Shown here piece by piece: positions 1 to 9,029 of a DNA stretch of 16,121 nt. The notes below the pieces were generated by a model that ran no database searches, was not told the DNA's origin, and saw only the letters and a program-made list of their open reading frames with translations. The stretch lies in assembly GCA_035311445.1 (NCBI GenBank), contig DATGCX010000441.1:1-16121 (forward strand), given 5' to 3'. Position numbers and translations under genes: made by a program. The first letter of the stretch is position 1. Each line of letters starts with the position of its first letter. The stretch comes from JAJPKK01 sp035311445. Its GTDB lineage: Bacteria > Pseudomonadota > Alphaproteobacteria > Rhizobiales > Xanthobacteraceae.

Positions 1-109
1 GCGGTTGAGCTGGCGCGTGGACATCGGGCTGATGCGATCGCGACCGGGAAATATCCACACCGTGGGACGCGCGATGCGCCACCAGTCACGCAGCAGCTCC
101 AATAGCTGC
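1..109. repeat. Terminal direct repeat, left copy
   Basis: These 109 bases are identical to the last 109 bases of the window (16013-16121), checked base by base. The match runs to both ends of the sequence, as expected when a circular contig is written out linearly with an overlap. The implied circle is 16,012 bp. The repeat lies inside a tyrosine recombinase coding remnant, which reads continuously through the join. A true long repeat shared by two genomic sites would give the same picture. Confidence 0.97.
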
Positions 110-360
110 GGTGATAGCATGGCAAAGCGATCCTTGCGGCCCTTGCCTTGCTCCACCCGGAGCATCATGCGCTTGGAATCGATATCGCTCACCTTCAGGG
201 CGACCACCTCCATGGCCCGCAGGCCGGCCCCACAGGCAACGCTGAGCGCCGCCTTGTGCTTGGGGCCAGGGGCCGCCTCCAGGAGGCGCAGCACCTCCTC
301 GGGCGACAGCACGCGTGCCGTAGCTGATCGGGCCTCCCGCCGCCACGTGGTCGCGCACCT
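1..360 (-). pseudogene. Tyrosine recombinase/integrase remnant (IS91-associated type), part before the join
   Basis: The minus-strand frame runs off the left edge and continues at 16012 and below if the sequence is circular. From upstream it reads LSPEEVLRLLEAAPGPKHKA, then GAGLRAMEVVALKVSDID (first catalytic Arg), RVEQGKGRKDR (the beta-strand Lys region) and LSPQLLELLRDWWRIARP. This matches the catalytic domain of the XerC/D-like integrases found beside IS91-family elements. Those proteins are about 290-330 residues. Only about 175 codons are recognisable across both parts. Upstream of roughly position 300 the similarity fades and the N-terminal core-binding domain is not visible, so the gene appears 5'-truncated. 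The 3' end (see 15851-16121) also lacks the nucleophile. No intact start codon can be assigned. Confidence 0.72.
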
Positions 361-1288
361 TAATAGATTGCGGACAATGCGTGTCGCGACGCCAGCGCCG
401 CCAGTTGGTCGCGCCGCGACGAAGAACGCATCGCCGGCGACGAAAAGCGCGGGTCGAGCCAATGATGAAGCCGGTGCCGCGCACGAGACGCCTACCCGCG
501 AGCGACGCTCGGCAGTGTCCGAAAGGTACCGCCGTTTACGTTGTACGCTGGCGTCAAAATATCGGTAAGGACTGCGTCGGAGTGGCGGCTAACCTTTCGC
601 GTGGCAGACCTGCGGAAATGGCTTGGCCGACGAACACGCGGCAACACCAAGGTTGCGCCACCGCGCCCACGCGGCCGGCCGCGCAAGCTGCACCACGGGC
701 GCGTGGCGGGCATCCTGGCGTGTGATGCGCTCGGGTCATAGCCCTCCCGCAATGCGCGGCTATAGCGATGGGTGGATCACCGCCGCTGCCATCCGATCGT
801 TTCGCGAATCATGCGACAGACCACGAGATCGCTCGCCGAGTCGGCCGAGGCCCGGGCACGGGCGACGTGCAACGGCCCCCGAATCGCTGCAATGCCACGG
901 CGCATCGTCCGCGCGACACTTGCCGTGTTGGTGTGGTTGGTGGCGAGGTTGATCGACCGGAGGGGCGGCCATTGTTGTGGCCGACTTGGCGAAACAGGTG
1001 CCATTTCCGGCTGCCCGCGCACAACTCCGGCCGAAGCACGCGCCTCCGCGCGCCGTCAGCGGCGCAGATCATCACGTCATCGACGAGTACGAATGGCCCG
1101 TCGAACCGCGTCGCACCGACCGATGGGGGCCGGCGTAGCCGCCTTCGCCCGCCTATGAAAGAGCAGTCACACTTCTATCACTGTGCTCATGAGAAGCGCT
1201 GGCGCTGGTAAGATTTGTCGTTATCGGGGTCAGCGCAATATTCCGTACCTAGCGCTAGACTGGGCCTTCGCGAAAGGGAAGTTGCGCT
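361..1288. other. Gene-poor stretch upstream of the polyphosphate kinase gene
   Basis: About 930 bp of GC-rich sequence with several overlapping open frames of 60-150 codons on both strands. None has a recognisable domain, a good ribosome binding site or the codon pattern of its neighbours. A minus-strand frame around 780-1140 contains FDGPFVLVDDVMICAADG and could be a decayed coding remnant, but I cannot assign it to a family. The last about 100 bp (from 1190) becomes slightly less GC-rich and presumably carries the promoter of the downstream gene. I could not define -35/-10 boxes with confidence. Confidence 0.5.
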
Positions 1289-2191
1289 ATGGCGAGAAAA
1301 GAAATTCTGGAACGTATCCAGAAGTACGTCCATCCGTTCCGCATCGCCAACGGCAAGGGCTTCCAACTGAAGGACTTCGACCCTGGCAACACCTGCGGCC
1401 TGAAGCTGGACAAGGGCGAGGCGGCCGAACTCCTCCAACGCGGCACCGAGTGGCTCGCAGAGGAGCAGGACATGCTTTACGCCCAGGATCGCTGGTCACT
1501 GCTTCTCATCTTCCAAGCTATGGACGCGGCCGGCAAAGACGGCACGATCAAGCACGTCATGTCAGGAGTAAATCCACAGGGCTGCCAGGTTTTCTCGTTC
1601 AAGCAACCCTCGCAGGAGGACCTCGCCCACGACTTCCTGTGGCGCTACGCCAAGTGCATCCCCGAGCGGGGGCGAATCGGGATCTTCAACCGGTCCTACT
1701 ATGAGGAGGTCCTCATCGTGCGCGTGCATGAGGAGATCCTGAAGCGGCAGAAGCTGCCCCCGTCGCTCTTGGGCAAGCGTATCTGGGACGAACGGCGCGC
1801 CGACATCGCGCATTTCGAAGACTACCTCACCCGGCAAGGCGTGATCATCCTCAAGTTCTTTCTGCACGTGTCGCGCAAGGAGCAGAAAAAGCGCTTTATG
1901 GAACGCCTCGATAATCCGGAGAAGAACTGGAAGTTCTCGGCTTCCGACGTGCACGAGCGCAAGTTCTGGGGCGCCTACATGCATTCGTTCGAGGAAGCCA
2001 TCCGGGCCACCGCATCGAAGCATGCTCCGTGGCACGTCGTGCCGGCCGACAACAAGTGGTTCACCCGGCTCGTTGTCGCCGCGGCGATCGTCGACGTTGT
2101 GGAGGGGCTCGACCTCGCATACCCAAAGGTCGACGCGGAGCAGAAGAAGGAGCTGGTGGCGGCGCGTGTAGCGCTTGCCGGCGAGACATAG
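1289..2191 (+). CDS. ppk2: Polyphosphate kinase 2 family protein (polyphosphate:nucleotide phosphotransferase)
   Basis: 300-residue cytoplasmic enzyme of the PPK2 family, which transfers phosphate between inorganic polyphosphate and nucleoside mono- or diphosphates. The Walker A motif MDAAGKDG is at residues 78-85, followed by TIKHVMSGVNPQGCQV. The Walker B segment IGIFNRSYYEE is at 130-140, followed by VLIVRVHEE. The lid region with basic residues (RKEQKKRF) comes after it. Length and motif spacing fit a complete single-domain PPK2, closest by eye to the class III type that uses AMP and ADP, though the subclass is inferred. The ATG at 1289 is preceded by GGGAAG about 8 bases upstream and begins the family-typical N-terminus. 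The Na/Pi cotransporter gene follows 175 bp downstream on the same strand, which suggests a shared link to phosphate. No frameshift or missing motif is seen. Confidence 0.95.
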   Translation: MARKEILERIQKYVHPFRIANGKGFQLKDFDPGNTCGLKLDKGEAAELLQRGTEWLAEEQDMLYAQDRWSLLLIFQAMDAAGKDGTIKHVMSGVNPQGCQVFSFKQPSQEDLAHDFLWRYAKCIPERGRIGIFNRSYYEEVLIVRVHEEILKRQKLPPSLLGKRIWDERRADIAHFEDYLTRQGVIILKFFLHVSRKEQKKRFMERLDNPEKNWKFSASDVHERKFWGAYMHSFEEAIRATASKHAPWHVVPADNKWFTRLVVAAAIVDVVEGLDLAYPKVDAEQKKELVAARVALAGET

Positions 2192-2235
2192 CGAAACCGA
2201 CTAACCATCCGCAAGATTCGCGCCGCGTCTCGTAC

Positions 2236-2250
2236 GGGCGGTTGCCGCCC
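2236..2250 (+). terminator. GC-rich hairpin after the polyphosphate kinase gene
   Basis: GGGCGG, loop TTG, CCGCCC forms a perfect 6-bp stem 45 bases past the stop codon. No T-run follows, only more C, so this is at best an intrinsic terminator of weak type or an RNA-stabilising hairpin. Confidence 0.3.
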
Positions 2251-2366
2251 CCCGCGGCACACCCATCTGACAAGTCACTGCGACGCTCCTGGTTCAGCCG
2301 CAGGGCCACGAAGACCCTATTTGGGCTATCTTCACATTGCGACTGCGCTACACTTGGATAGCACGA

Positions 2367-4106
2367 ATGCGCCTGGAGGGGAGCGCGCACATTTCGACGA
2401 CGATCTCAATCCTCGGAGGCGTGGGCCTATTCTTGCTTGGCATGACCGTCATGACCGGCGGCCTCAAGGCACTGGCCGGCTCCTCGCTGCGCACCGTGCT
2501 GAGCAAGGCGGCAGCGACACCGATGTCCGGTGCGCTGTGGGGCGCCGTCGTCACGCTCCTTGTGCAATCGTCGAGCGCAACGACCATGACGACCATTGGT
2601 CTGGTCAGTGCGGGCTTGCTCACCTTTCCTCAGGGTTTGGGCCTGGTATTCGGCGCGAATGTCGGTACGACGGGAACTGGCTGGCTCGTTGCACTCATCG
2701 GCGTCCGCGTGTCGCTCACGGCAGCGGCGCTGCCGATGATCTTCGTCGGTGCCTTGATCAAGTTGTTGGGCCGCGGACGGGTCTCCGCAGCGGGTGCAAC
2801 ACTTGCGGGGTTTGCGCTTGTGCTGTTTGGACTGACGACTCTGCAGCAGGGGATGGGAGGACTGGCCGAACGGTTGCACCCGGCGGACCTACCGGCCGTC
2901 CTCTCAGGTTCAGGCACTGGATGGTGGTCGGGCTTGGTCGGCGTGGTGGCGCTGGTCGCGGTCGGACTGGCGATGACTGCTGTGATGCAATCATCGACCG
3001 CCGCCATCGCGGTGACGCTGTCTGCGCACTACGCGGGCGCCGTGGGGCTGGACCAGGCTTGTGCGCTGATCATCGGGCAGAATATTGGAACGGCGACCAG
3101 TTCCGCTATGGCGGCGATCGGCGCGAGCGGCACCGCAAAAAGGTTGGCACTGGCCTACATCTTGTTCAAGCTGATCGCTGCCCTGATCGCGTTGGTGCTC
3201 TTCCCGTTGACCACTCCTCTGCTCGTTCGTGCCTCGAGCACCATCGATGGCGTGACGCTGCTGGCCGGTTACCACACGGCGTACAACGGCGTCGGCGTCG
3301 CGGTGCTGCTGCCGCTGATCGACCGGTTCACGCGGTTCGTCGAGCGTATTTTGCCCGAGCGAGGCTCGCCGCTGACGCGTTGCCTCGATCCCGCGGCGCT
3401 GGCGACACCGATCGCGACCGAGGAGGCGGTGCGGCGGACGGTCGCGCGAGCGCTTGGAGCAGTGTGCGGATCTATCGATGCGACGTTGGCGGCCGCAAGC
3501 GTCGGCGGAGCCGTCCGCGCGGCGAAAGATGCCGTATCAGTGCCGGAGGCCGCTGACGCGCTACACCAGGCACAAGTATTCATGTCGGATGTGAGCGGCC
3601 CCCCCGAATCCGACGAGGAGCAGCGGCGGCTCACGAGCACATTGCACGCGCTCGACCACGCGTCTCGGCTGGCCGAGACGACGGGCGAAGGGGCCAAATT
3701 CGGGACGGTGAGCAGTGGCCCAGACGACGTGCGCGCTGCGCAGCTGTGTGCAGAGGCGATGCGATGCGCGGCTTCAATTGCTGCTGAAGTCGCGGCGCCG
3801 CTTGATGCTCGCTACGTCAACGCTCCAATCGAATTGCGGCGCGAGACGCTCGGGTCACCCGGTGACGACGCCACGTTCGATGCGCCCGTGAAGTCGACCG
3901 AGGAGGCCCTGGTCAAGTTGGAACTCTGTGCGAAGGCACTGGGCGACCTGCGGCGCAGCCACCGCAGCGCAACGCTGAGCGCGGTCGCGGCGGGAGCGCT
4001 GACAGCGGACGAGGCGATCGTCCGCGTCGACACGGTGAGAAGTCTCGAGGCGCTGGCCAATCACGCGTGGCGCTCCGCAGCACATCTTGTTGGTCACGGC
4101 GAATAG
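2367..4106 (+). CDS. Na/Pi cotransporter family protein with C-terminal PhoU-like region
   Basis: 579-residue inner-membrane protein of the Na/Pi-cotransporter (NptA-type) family, which takes up inorganic phosphate with sodium. It shows the two inverted family repeats with their signature motifs: QSSSATT at residues 67-73 and QSSTAAIA at 208-215. Each sits among glycine/alanine-rich hydrophobic helices, starting with ILGGVGLFLLGMTVMTGG. From about residue 330 the protein is soluble and helical, with many Glu, Ala and Arg, as expected for the PhoU-like tail of these proteins. I chose the ATG at 2367; an upstream TTG at 2337 would add ten residues without family support. No strong Shine-Dalgarno sequence precedes either start. 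It follows ppk2 on the same strand and ends only 8 bp from the convergent ATPase gene. It appears intact. Confidence 0.92.
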   Translation: MRLEGSAHISTTISILGGVGLFLLGMTVMTGGLKALAGSSLRTVLSKAAATPMSGALWGAVVTLLVQSSSATTMTTIGLVSAGLLTFPQGLGLVFGANVGTTGTGWLVALIGVRVSLTAAALPMIFVGALIKLLGRGRVSAAGATLAGFALVLFGLTTLQQGMGGLAERLHPADLPAVLSGSGTGWWSGLVGVVALVAVGLAMTAVMQSSTAAIAVTLSAHYAGAVGLDQACALIIGQNIGTATSSAMAAIGASGTAKRLALAYILFKLIAALIALVLFPLTTPLLVRASSTIDGVTLLAGYHTAYNGVGVAVLLPLIDRFTRFVERILPERGSPLTRCLDPAALATPIATEEAVRRTVARALGAVCGSIDATLAAASVGGAVRAAKDAVSVPEAADALHQAQVFMSDVSGPPESDEEQRRLTSTLHALDHASRLAETTGEGAKFGTVSSGPDDVRAAQLCAEAMRCAASIAAEVAAPLDARYVNAPIELRRETLGSPGDDATFDAPVKSTEEALVKLELCAKALGDLRRSHRSATLSAVAAGALTADEAIVRVDTVRSLEALANHAWRSAAHLVGHGE

Positions 4107-4114
4107 CGCAAAAT

Positions 4115-4435
4115 TTACGCCCCCGCCTCAACTGCTGTGACAACGCTCCGCAAGCTCCCCGTCGAACGGATGATAAGCTTCTCCACCTCCACGACAAAGA
4201 AGAATACCAGTCCGCCCGCAAACAGCCACAGCCACACCCAAGACGGGACGGCTTCGTTGTCGAACAGCCGCTGCAAGGGCGGTGCGTAGGTAAACAGAAG
4301 CTGCAGGATGACGACCGCGCCGATGCCGACCGGCAGGTACTTGTTGCCCAGGTGAGCCTTGAGCGAGAGCGACGAGTCGAGCAGGTAGCGGCTGTTCAGC
4401 AGGTAGAATACCTGGCCGATCGTGATAGCGTTAGC
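4115..4435 (-). pseudogene. P-type ATPase, C-terminal fragment cut off by the insertion sequence
   Basis: Read on the minus strand from 4435, the sequence encodes NAITIGQVFYLLNSRYLLDS, then GNKYLPVGIGAVVILQLLFT, then VWLWLFAGGLVFFFVVEVEK, and stops at TAA 4115-4117. This is the last transmembrane part (roughly M8-M10) of a P2-type cation ATPase. It continues the frame that ends at 6462 on the far side of the insertion element: joining ...RTVAVN to AITIGQ after removing the element and one target copy restores one continuous protein. The fragment has no start codon or promoter of its own and is presumably not expressed as a functional product. Its 3' end is 8 bp from the convergent Na/Pi cotransporter stop codon. 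Confidence 0.9.
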
Positions 4436-4454
4436 CCAACTTTACCAATTGGCG
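4436..4454. repeat. IS1634-family left terminal inverted repeat
   Basis: CCAACTTTACCAATTGGCG, perfectly complementary to 6443-6461. The repeat contains the internal palindrome CCAATTGG. Base C4435 and G6462 also pair, so a 20-bp boundary is possible, but then no target duplication is visible. Confidence 0.93.
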
Positions 4455-4589
4455 CTTTCGAACGGCTATTTTTACCGGGCGCCGGCTAGAAAACGCGAGT
4501 CGAATCAACGACGCCTGATCGCAAATCGTCTGTAGTGTAGACCAAGTATCTTTTTCGATGATGCTGGCTGGCGTAGGTTGATTCGCATC

Positions 4590-6398
4590 ATGTTCTTGCG
4601 ATCGAACCGACGCTTCAAAGACGGCAAAGAGCATCGCTACTGGAATATTGTTGAGAACAAGCGATGCGCCGGTGGCAAGGTAGTCCAGCGGCAGGTGCTG
4701 TATCTCGGCGAGATCAATGGTGGTCAGTTCAAGGCTTGGTACCGCCTGATCGAAACCTTTGATGAAGGGAACCAGCGGCACCGCCAGCTGGCGCTGTTTC
4801 CTGCCGATCGCGAGGTTCCGGCATGCGTCGATGGTTATGGCGTGCAGGTGCGGCTCGATGCGATGGAGTTGCACCGGCCGCGGCAATGGGGCGCGTGCTG
4901 GCTGGCGTGTGGGCTGTATGAGCAGCTGGAACTTGATCGATTCTGGTCGGCGCGTCTACCGGACTCACGCAAAGGGACGCAGTGGCGGCACATCCTGCAG
5001 ACGCTGGTGTGCTACCGGTTGATCGATCCTGGCAGCGAGTGGCGCTTGCATCGGCTGTGGTTCGAGCAGAGTGCGATGGCGGATCTGCTGGGTGCGGATT
5101 ATGCGCTGGTGCAGAGAAACGCCCTCTACCGCTGCCTCGACAAGCTGCTGGAGCACAAGGCAGCGCTGTTCGATCATCTGTGCCAACGCTGGCAGGATTT
5201 GTTCTCCGCCAGTTTCGAAGTCCTGCTCTATGATTTGATCAGCACCTATTTTGAGGCCGCGCCGCCGGACGACGAAGAGGACAAGCGCCGCTACGGCTAC
5301 AGCCGCGACAAGCGCTCAGACTGCGTCCAGGTGGTGATTGCGCTGATCGTGACGCCCGACGGCTTTCCGCTCGCCTATGAGGTGCTGGCGGGGAACACGG
5401 CCGATTGCAAGACGCTGCGCGGCGCCCTGCGCAAGATCGAGGCCCAATACGGCAAGGCCCAGCGCATCTGGGTCATGGATCGCGGCATTCCGACCGAGGA
5501 GGTGCTTGCCGAGATGCGCCAGGCCGATCCGCCCATCTCCTATCTCGTCGGCACGCCCAAGGGCCGGCTTTCCAAATTGGAGAAGGCGCTGCTCGGCCTG
5601 CCTTGGCAAGCGGTGCGTCAGGGTGTCGAGGTCAAACTGCTGCCGCATCCTTCGACCAGCGCTCAGGACCAGGAGCTTTACGTGCTGGCGCAGAGCCACG
5701 CCCGCATCCACAAGGAACGCGCCATGCGACGGCGCAAGCTCAAGTGGCTATGGGCGCGTCTCAAACAAATCTCCGCGATGGAGGACCTCACGCGCGAGGA
5801 ACTGCTCATGAAGCTCGGCGCGGCGCGGGCCAAGGCCAGAGCGGCATGGCGTTTGATCGATGTTGAAGTGGCGCCCGACAACGCCACTTTCAGCTTCGCG
5901 CTCAATCGCGACAAGCTGCGCCAGACGCGCCGCCGCGAGGGGCGCTATCTGCTACGCACCAATCTGTGCGCCCGAGAGCCGGCCCATCTGTGGCAGTTCT
6001 ATATCCAGCTCGTCGAGGTCGAGGTCGCGTTCAAGAATCTCAAGGACGATCTGCAACTCCGTCCGATCTACCACCAGCTTGAGCACCGCGTCGAAGCGCA
6101 CATCTTCGTCGCCTTCCTGGCCTACTGCCTTCACGTCACGCTGCGCACCCAGCTCAAGCCGCTGGCGCCCGGCCTCACCCCAAGAGCCGTGCTCGACAAG
6201 TTCGCCGCTATCCAGATGCTCGACGTCCACTTCCCGACCACCGATGGCCGTACACTGATCCTGAGCCGCTACACCGAACTCAATGCCGAACAGAAGCTTC
6301 TGGCGAAGCAACTCAAGCTCGATCTGCCGTCCCAACCTCCGCCACGCATCACCGCGCCGACGGGAAAGCGGGCACCCGCCGTGACCCAACAGGTGTAG
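4590..6398 (+). CDS. IS1634-family DDE transposase (IS4 superfamily)
   Basis: 602-residue transposase that would cut and paste the surrounding element. The N-terminus MFLRSNRRFKDGKEHRYW and the following VENKR and VLYLGEI segments are typical of the family. The likely catalytic acidic residues are D215 in LLYDLIST, D297 in WVMDRGIP and E478 in VEVAFKNLK. Around the Glu, Y471, E478 and K485 fit the IS4-type Y-(2)-R-(3)-E-(6)-K signature, except that Leu occupies the Arg position. Downstream, LRPIYHQLEHRVEAHIFVAF is also family-typical. The ATG at 4590 gives the family N-terminus; the frame stays open a little upstream to TTG 4578. The stop at 6396-6398 lies about 45 bp before the right repeat. 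The gene is uninterrupted, so a functional protein is plausible. Confidence 0.94.
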   Translation: MFLRSNRRFKDGKEHRYWNIVENKRCAGGKVVQRQVLYLGEINGGQFKAWYRLIETFDEGNQRHRQLALFPADREVPACVDGYGVQVRLDAMELHRPRQWGACWLACGLYEQLELDRFWSARLPDSRKGTQWRHILQTLVCYRLIDPGSEWRLHRLWFEQSAMADLLGADYALVQRNALYRCLDKLLEHKAALFDHLCQRWQDLFSASFEVLLYDLISTYFEAAPPDDEEDKRRYGYSRDKRSDCVQVVIALIVTPDGFPLAYEVLAGNTADCKTLRGALRKIEAQYGKAQRIWVMDRGIPTEEVLAEMRQADPPISYLVGTPKGRLSKLEKALLGLPWQAVRQGVEVKLLPHPSTSAQDQELYVLAQSHARIHKERAMRRRKLKWLWARLKQISAMEDLTREELLMKLGAARAKARAAWRLIDVEVAPDNATFSFALNRDKLRQTRRREGRYLLRTNLCAREPAHLWQFYIQLVEVEVAFKNLKDDLQLRPIYHQLEHRVEAHIFVAFLAYCLHVTLRTQLKPLAPGLTPRAVLDKFAAIQMLDVHFPTTDGRTLILSRYTELNAEQKLLAKQLKLDLPSQPPPRITAPTGKRAPAVTQQV

Positions 6399-6442
6399 TG
6401 GAGACTTTCGGGCGACTGCCGTTGATTTTATTAACTTTCTGT

Positions 6443-6461
6443 CGCCAATTGGTAAAGTTGG
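6443..6461. repeat. IS1634-family right terminal inverted repeat
   Basis: Reverse complement of 4436-4454 with no mismatch. Immediately outside it is GTTAAC, matching GTTAGC on the left side at five of six positions. Confidence 0.93.
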
Positions 6462-8892
6462 GTTAACCGCGACGGTGCGAGCGAGCGAGTCCGAGGCGCC
6501 CTGCGACTTCATCCAGAAGAACGCCCACAGAGTGAACGCCAGCAGCGCCAGGCCGACGAAGATGACGCGCCAGATCCCAAAGCCGGTCAGTATCGGCCGG
6601 TCGGCCGCGCGCGGCGGTCGGTTCATGACATCCAACTCGTGCGGCTCGAAAGAGATCACGAGCCCGAGCGCGACGGAGGTCACCATGTTGACCCATAGGA
6701 CCTGCGGCGCAGTGATCGGCATAGTGAAGCCGAGGAAGATGGCCACCGCGATAACCAACGCCTGGGCTACGTTAGTCGGCAGCATGAAGAGGATCGCCTT
6801 CTCGATGTTGTTGTAGACCGTGCGCCCCTCCTTTACCGCCGCCGTGATCGAGGCAAAGTTATCGTCGGCCAGGATCATCTCGGCGGCCTCTTTGGTCACC
6901 TCGGTACCCTTGATGCCCATGGCGACGCCGATATCGGCCTTCTTCAGGGCCGGCGCATCGTTCACGCCGTCACCGGTCATCGCTACGATCTGCTTATTCG
7001 CCTGAATCGCTTTCACCAGCCGGAGCTTATGCTCCGGGCTCGCGCGCGCGAATACGTCGACGTCGCGCACCTTCTCCCGCAACGTGGTGGTGTTCATCTC
7101 CTCGATTTCGGCGCCGGTGATCGCCGTCTTGCCGTCGCCGATGCCCAGCATCTTGGCGATGGCCGTCGCGGTGATCCTGTGATCGCCAGTTATCATGGTG
7201 ACGCGGATGCCGCCGCTGCGGCATTCCTCGACCGCCTCGATGGCCTCCTTGCGCGGCGGGTCCAGAAGGCCGATCAGCCCGAGTAGAACCAGCGTCTTCG
7301 GCAGGTCGCCCGGACTGAGGCTGCCTGCCCGCACGCCCGGATTTTCAAGCCACGCCAACGCCAGGACGCGCTCGCCTTGGGCGGCAAGCTTGTCGGAGGC
7401 TTCCATGAAATGCTCGCGGCCGAGCGATGCCGGCACGCCACCGGAGGTCTGCTGGCGGTCGCAGTGCTCAAGGATAACCTCGGGGGCGCCCTTAACGAGT
7501 AGGATCTCCTTGCCGCCGGCGGACCTGTGGAGGGTTGCCATGAATTTGTGTTCCGATTCGAACGGGATGGCATCAATGCGAGGATATGCGGCAAGCTCGG
7601 CCTGCCGGTCCGCGCCGAGCTTGGTCGCGAACGGATAGAGCGCCCCCTCCGTCGGGTCTCCTTCCACTTTCCATGCCCCTTCCTGCTGGAAGAGCTCTGC
7701 GTCGTTGCAGAGCATGGAGACCCGCCCCATGAGATCGAGCACCTGATCCTTGCCCGTGGGCTCTCCGTTCTTCTTAACCTCGCCGTCCGGCGCATAGCCG
7801 TTGCCCGTTATTTGATATGCCGATTCCGCGGTGACGGCGGACACCACCATCATTTCCATGAGCGTCAGCGTGCCCGTTTTGTCCGAGCAGATGCGCGACA
7901 CCGAGCCGAGTGTATCCACCGCGGGCAGCCGCCGGATGATTGAATTGCGCTGGGCCATGCGCTGCACGCCGATAGCCAGTGTGATCGAGCGCCGGCAGGC
8001 CTTCCGGGATCATTGATACCGCGATGCCGACGACCGCCTGGAAAAGTTCCACGAAATCGATGCCCCGCACCCACTTCCCGTAAGCGAACACTAGAACGCC
8101 GACGATTCCGACGACGGCGGTGATGGCGTAGCCGAACTTCTTGATTTGCCGCAGGAGCGGAGTTTCGAGTGGGCTGACACTGGCGAGCAGCTGGTTGATG
8201 CGGCCGAGCTCCGTTTCGCTGCCGGTCGCGACGACGATGCCGGTCGCGCGCCCAGATATGACCATGGTGCCGGAGAATGCCATGCTTTCGCGATCCCCGA
8301 TCGTCGCGTTGGCGGAAATCGCGTCGGTGCTCTTTTCCGCCGGTATCGACTCGCCGGTCAGGGCCGCTTCTTCGGTCCGCAGGTACTTCGCGTCCGCGAG
8401 GCGGAGGTCGGCCGGCACTTTGTCGCCCGATTCGAGCAGCACGACATCCCCCGGTACGAGTTCCTCCGCCGGAACCATGCGCGCCTCGCCATTCCGCATA
8501 GTCCGAGCCTCCGCGGACAGCATGTTGCGGATCGACTCCAACGCCTTCTCGGCCTTGCCCTCCTGTATAAAGCCGAGCAGCGCGTTGAGAATAACCACGC
8601 CGAAAATGATCGCCGCATCGACCCACAGGTTCAGCATTAGTTTGGTGAAGCCGGCGCCAAGCAGGACGTAAACCAAGATATTGTTGAACTGAGAAAAGAA
8701 CCGCATGAACGGCCCGCGTTTCCTCCCTTCCGGGAGCCGGTTGGGCCCGTACCTCTGCAGACGGTTCGACGCTTCAACCGCATCCAGACCTGTCTCGGTA
8801 TGGGTCGCGAGCCGCGTTGCCACCTCACCCACGACCATGGCGTGCCAGGCCGCGACGTCGCTTGAGGGACTGGTGTGCCCTGCTTCGTTCAT
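6462..8892 (-). pseudogene. Cation-transporting P-type ATPase, frameshifted and truncated by IS insertion
   Basis: Membrane ion pump of the HAD-type P-ATPase family. Starting at ATG 8892 (GGAG about 9 bases upstream) the first frame reads MNEAGHTSPSSDVAAWHAMV, the N-terminal cation-ATPase domain, the actuator motif LTGES, and the M4 motif MIPEGLPAL. Near 7985 the frame breaks. The next frame continues with IGVQRMAQRNSIIRRLPAV, the phosphorylation site SDKTGTLT (Asp near 7883), the nucleotide-binding KGAPE, the hinge MTGDGVNDAPALKKADIGVA, and M5-M6 with VNMVTSVALGLVISFEP. It ends at 6462 where the insertion element begins; the C-terminus is at 4115-4435. Reassembled length is about 915 residues, normal for the P2 type. 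M6 has Ser where Ca pumps carry Asp (NMVTS), so the ion is unresolved. Two independent lesions make function very unlikely. Confidence 0.92.
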
Positions 8893-8926
8893 CCGCGCAC
8901 TCCGTGACCCGGATCCGTGCCTATTC

Positions 8927-8944
8927 CCGGAGCCGGAGCCGGAG
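8927..8944. repeat. Short tandem repeat, CCGGAG x3
   Basis: Three perfect adjacent copies of CCGGAG, 35-52 bases upstream of the ATPase start codon in the divergent intergenic region. Such a hexamer run can vary in copy number, but three copies are few. Any regulatory meaning is speculative. Confidence 0.6.
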
Positions 8945-9029
8945 ACCAAGAACTCGCTATAGTATGCGGAGGCCAATCCCGCAGCCGCAAGCGCCAACGG
9001 CAGCATGGGACGCGGTCGAAAACATCACA

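Larger units (their letters stand above)
4436..6461 (+). mobile_element. IS1634-family insertion sequence, complete
   Basis: A 2,026-bp element with perfect 19-bp terminal inverted repeats, CCAACTTTACCAATTGGCG at 4436-4454 and its complement at 6443-6461. It contains a single long transposase gene on the plus strand. It is flanked by GTTAGC (4430-4435) on the left and GTTAAC (6462-6467) on the right, a 6-bp target duplication with one mismatch. That size is in the range known for this family. The interrupted ATPase protein sequence becomes continuous when the element plus one flank copy is removed, which supports these boundaries. Length, repeats and intact transposase suggest it could still be mobile; the mismatch in the duplication suggests the insertion is not brand new. 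Confidence 0.92.

Noticed and set aside
86..484. Minus-strand open frame of 132 codons at the left end
   Set aside because: It is an off-frame reading of the recombinase remnant; the conserved residues LSPEEVLRLLEAAPG lie in a different frame.
780..1140. Minus-strand frame containing FVLVDDVM, similar to a phosphoribosyltransferase PRPP-binding motif
   Set aside because: The T-G-A/T that must follow the DD motif is missing and nothing else of the fold is seen.
2321..3556. Long plus-strand open frame (411 codons) overlapping the Na/Pi cotransporter
   Set aside because: Arg/Gly-rich translation without a domain; it is the shadow of the clearly conserved cotransporter in another frame.
8927..8944. 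CCGGAG x3 as a phase-variation tract
   Set aside because: Only three copies and outside the coding region; too few to argue for phase variation.
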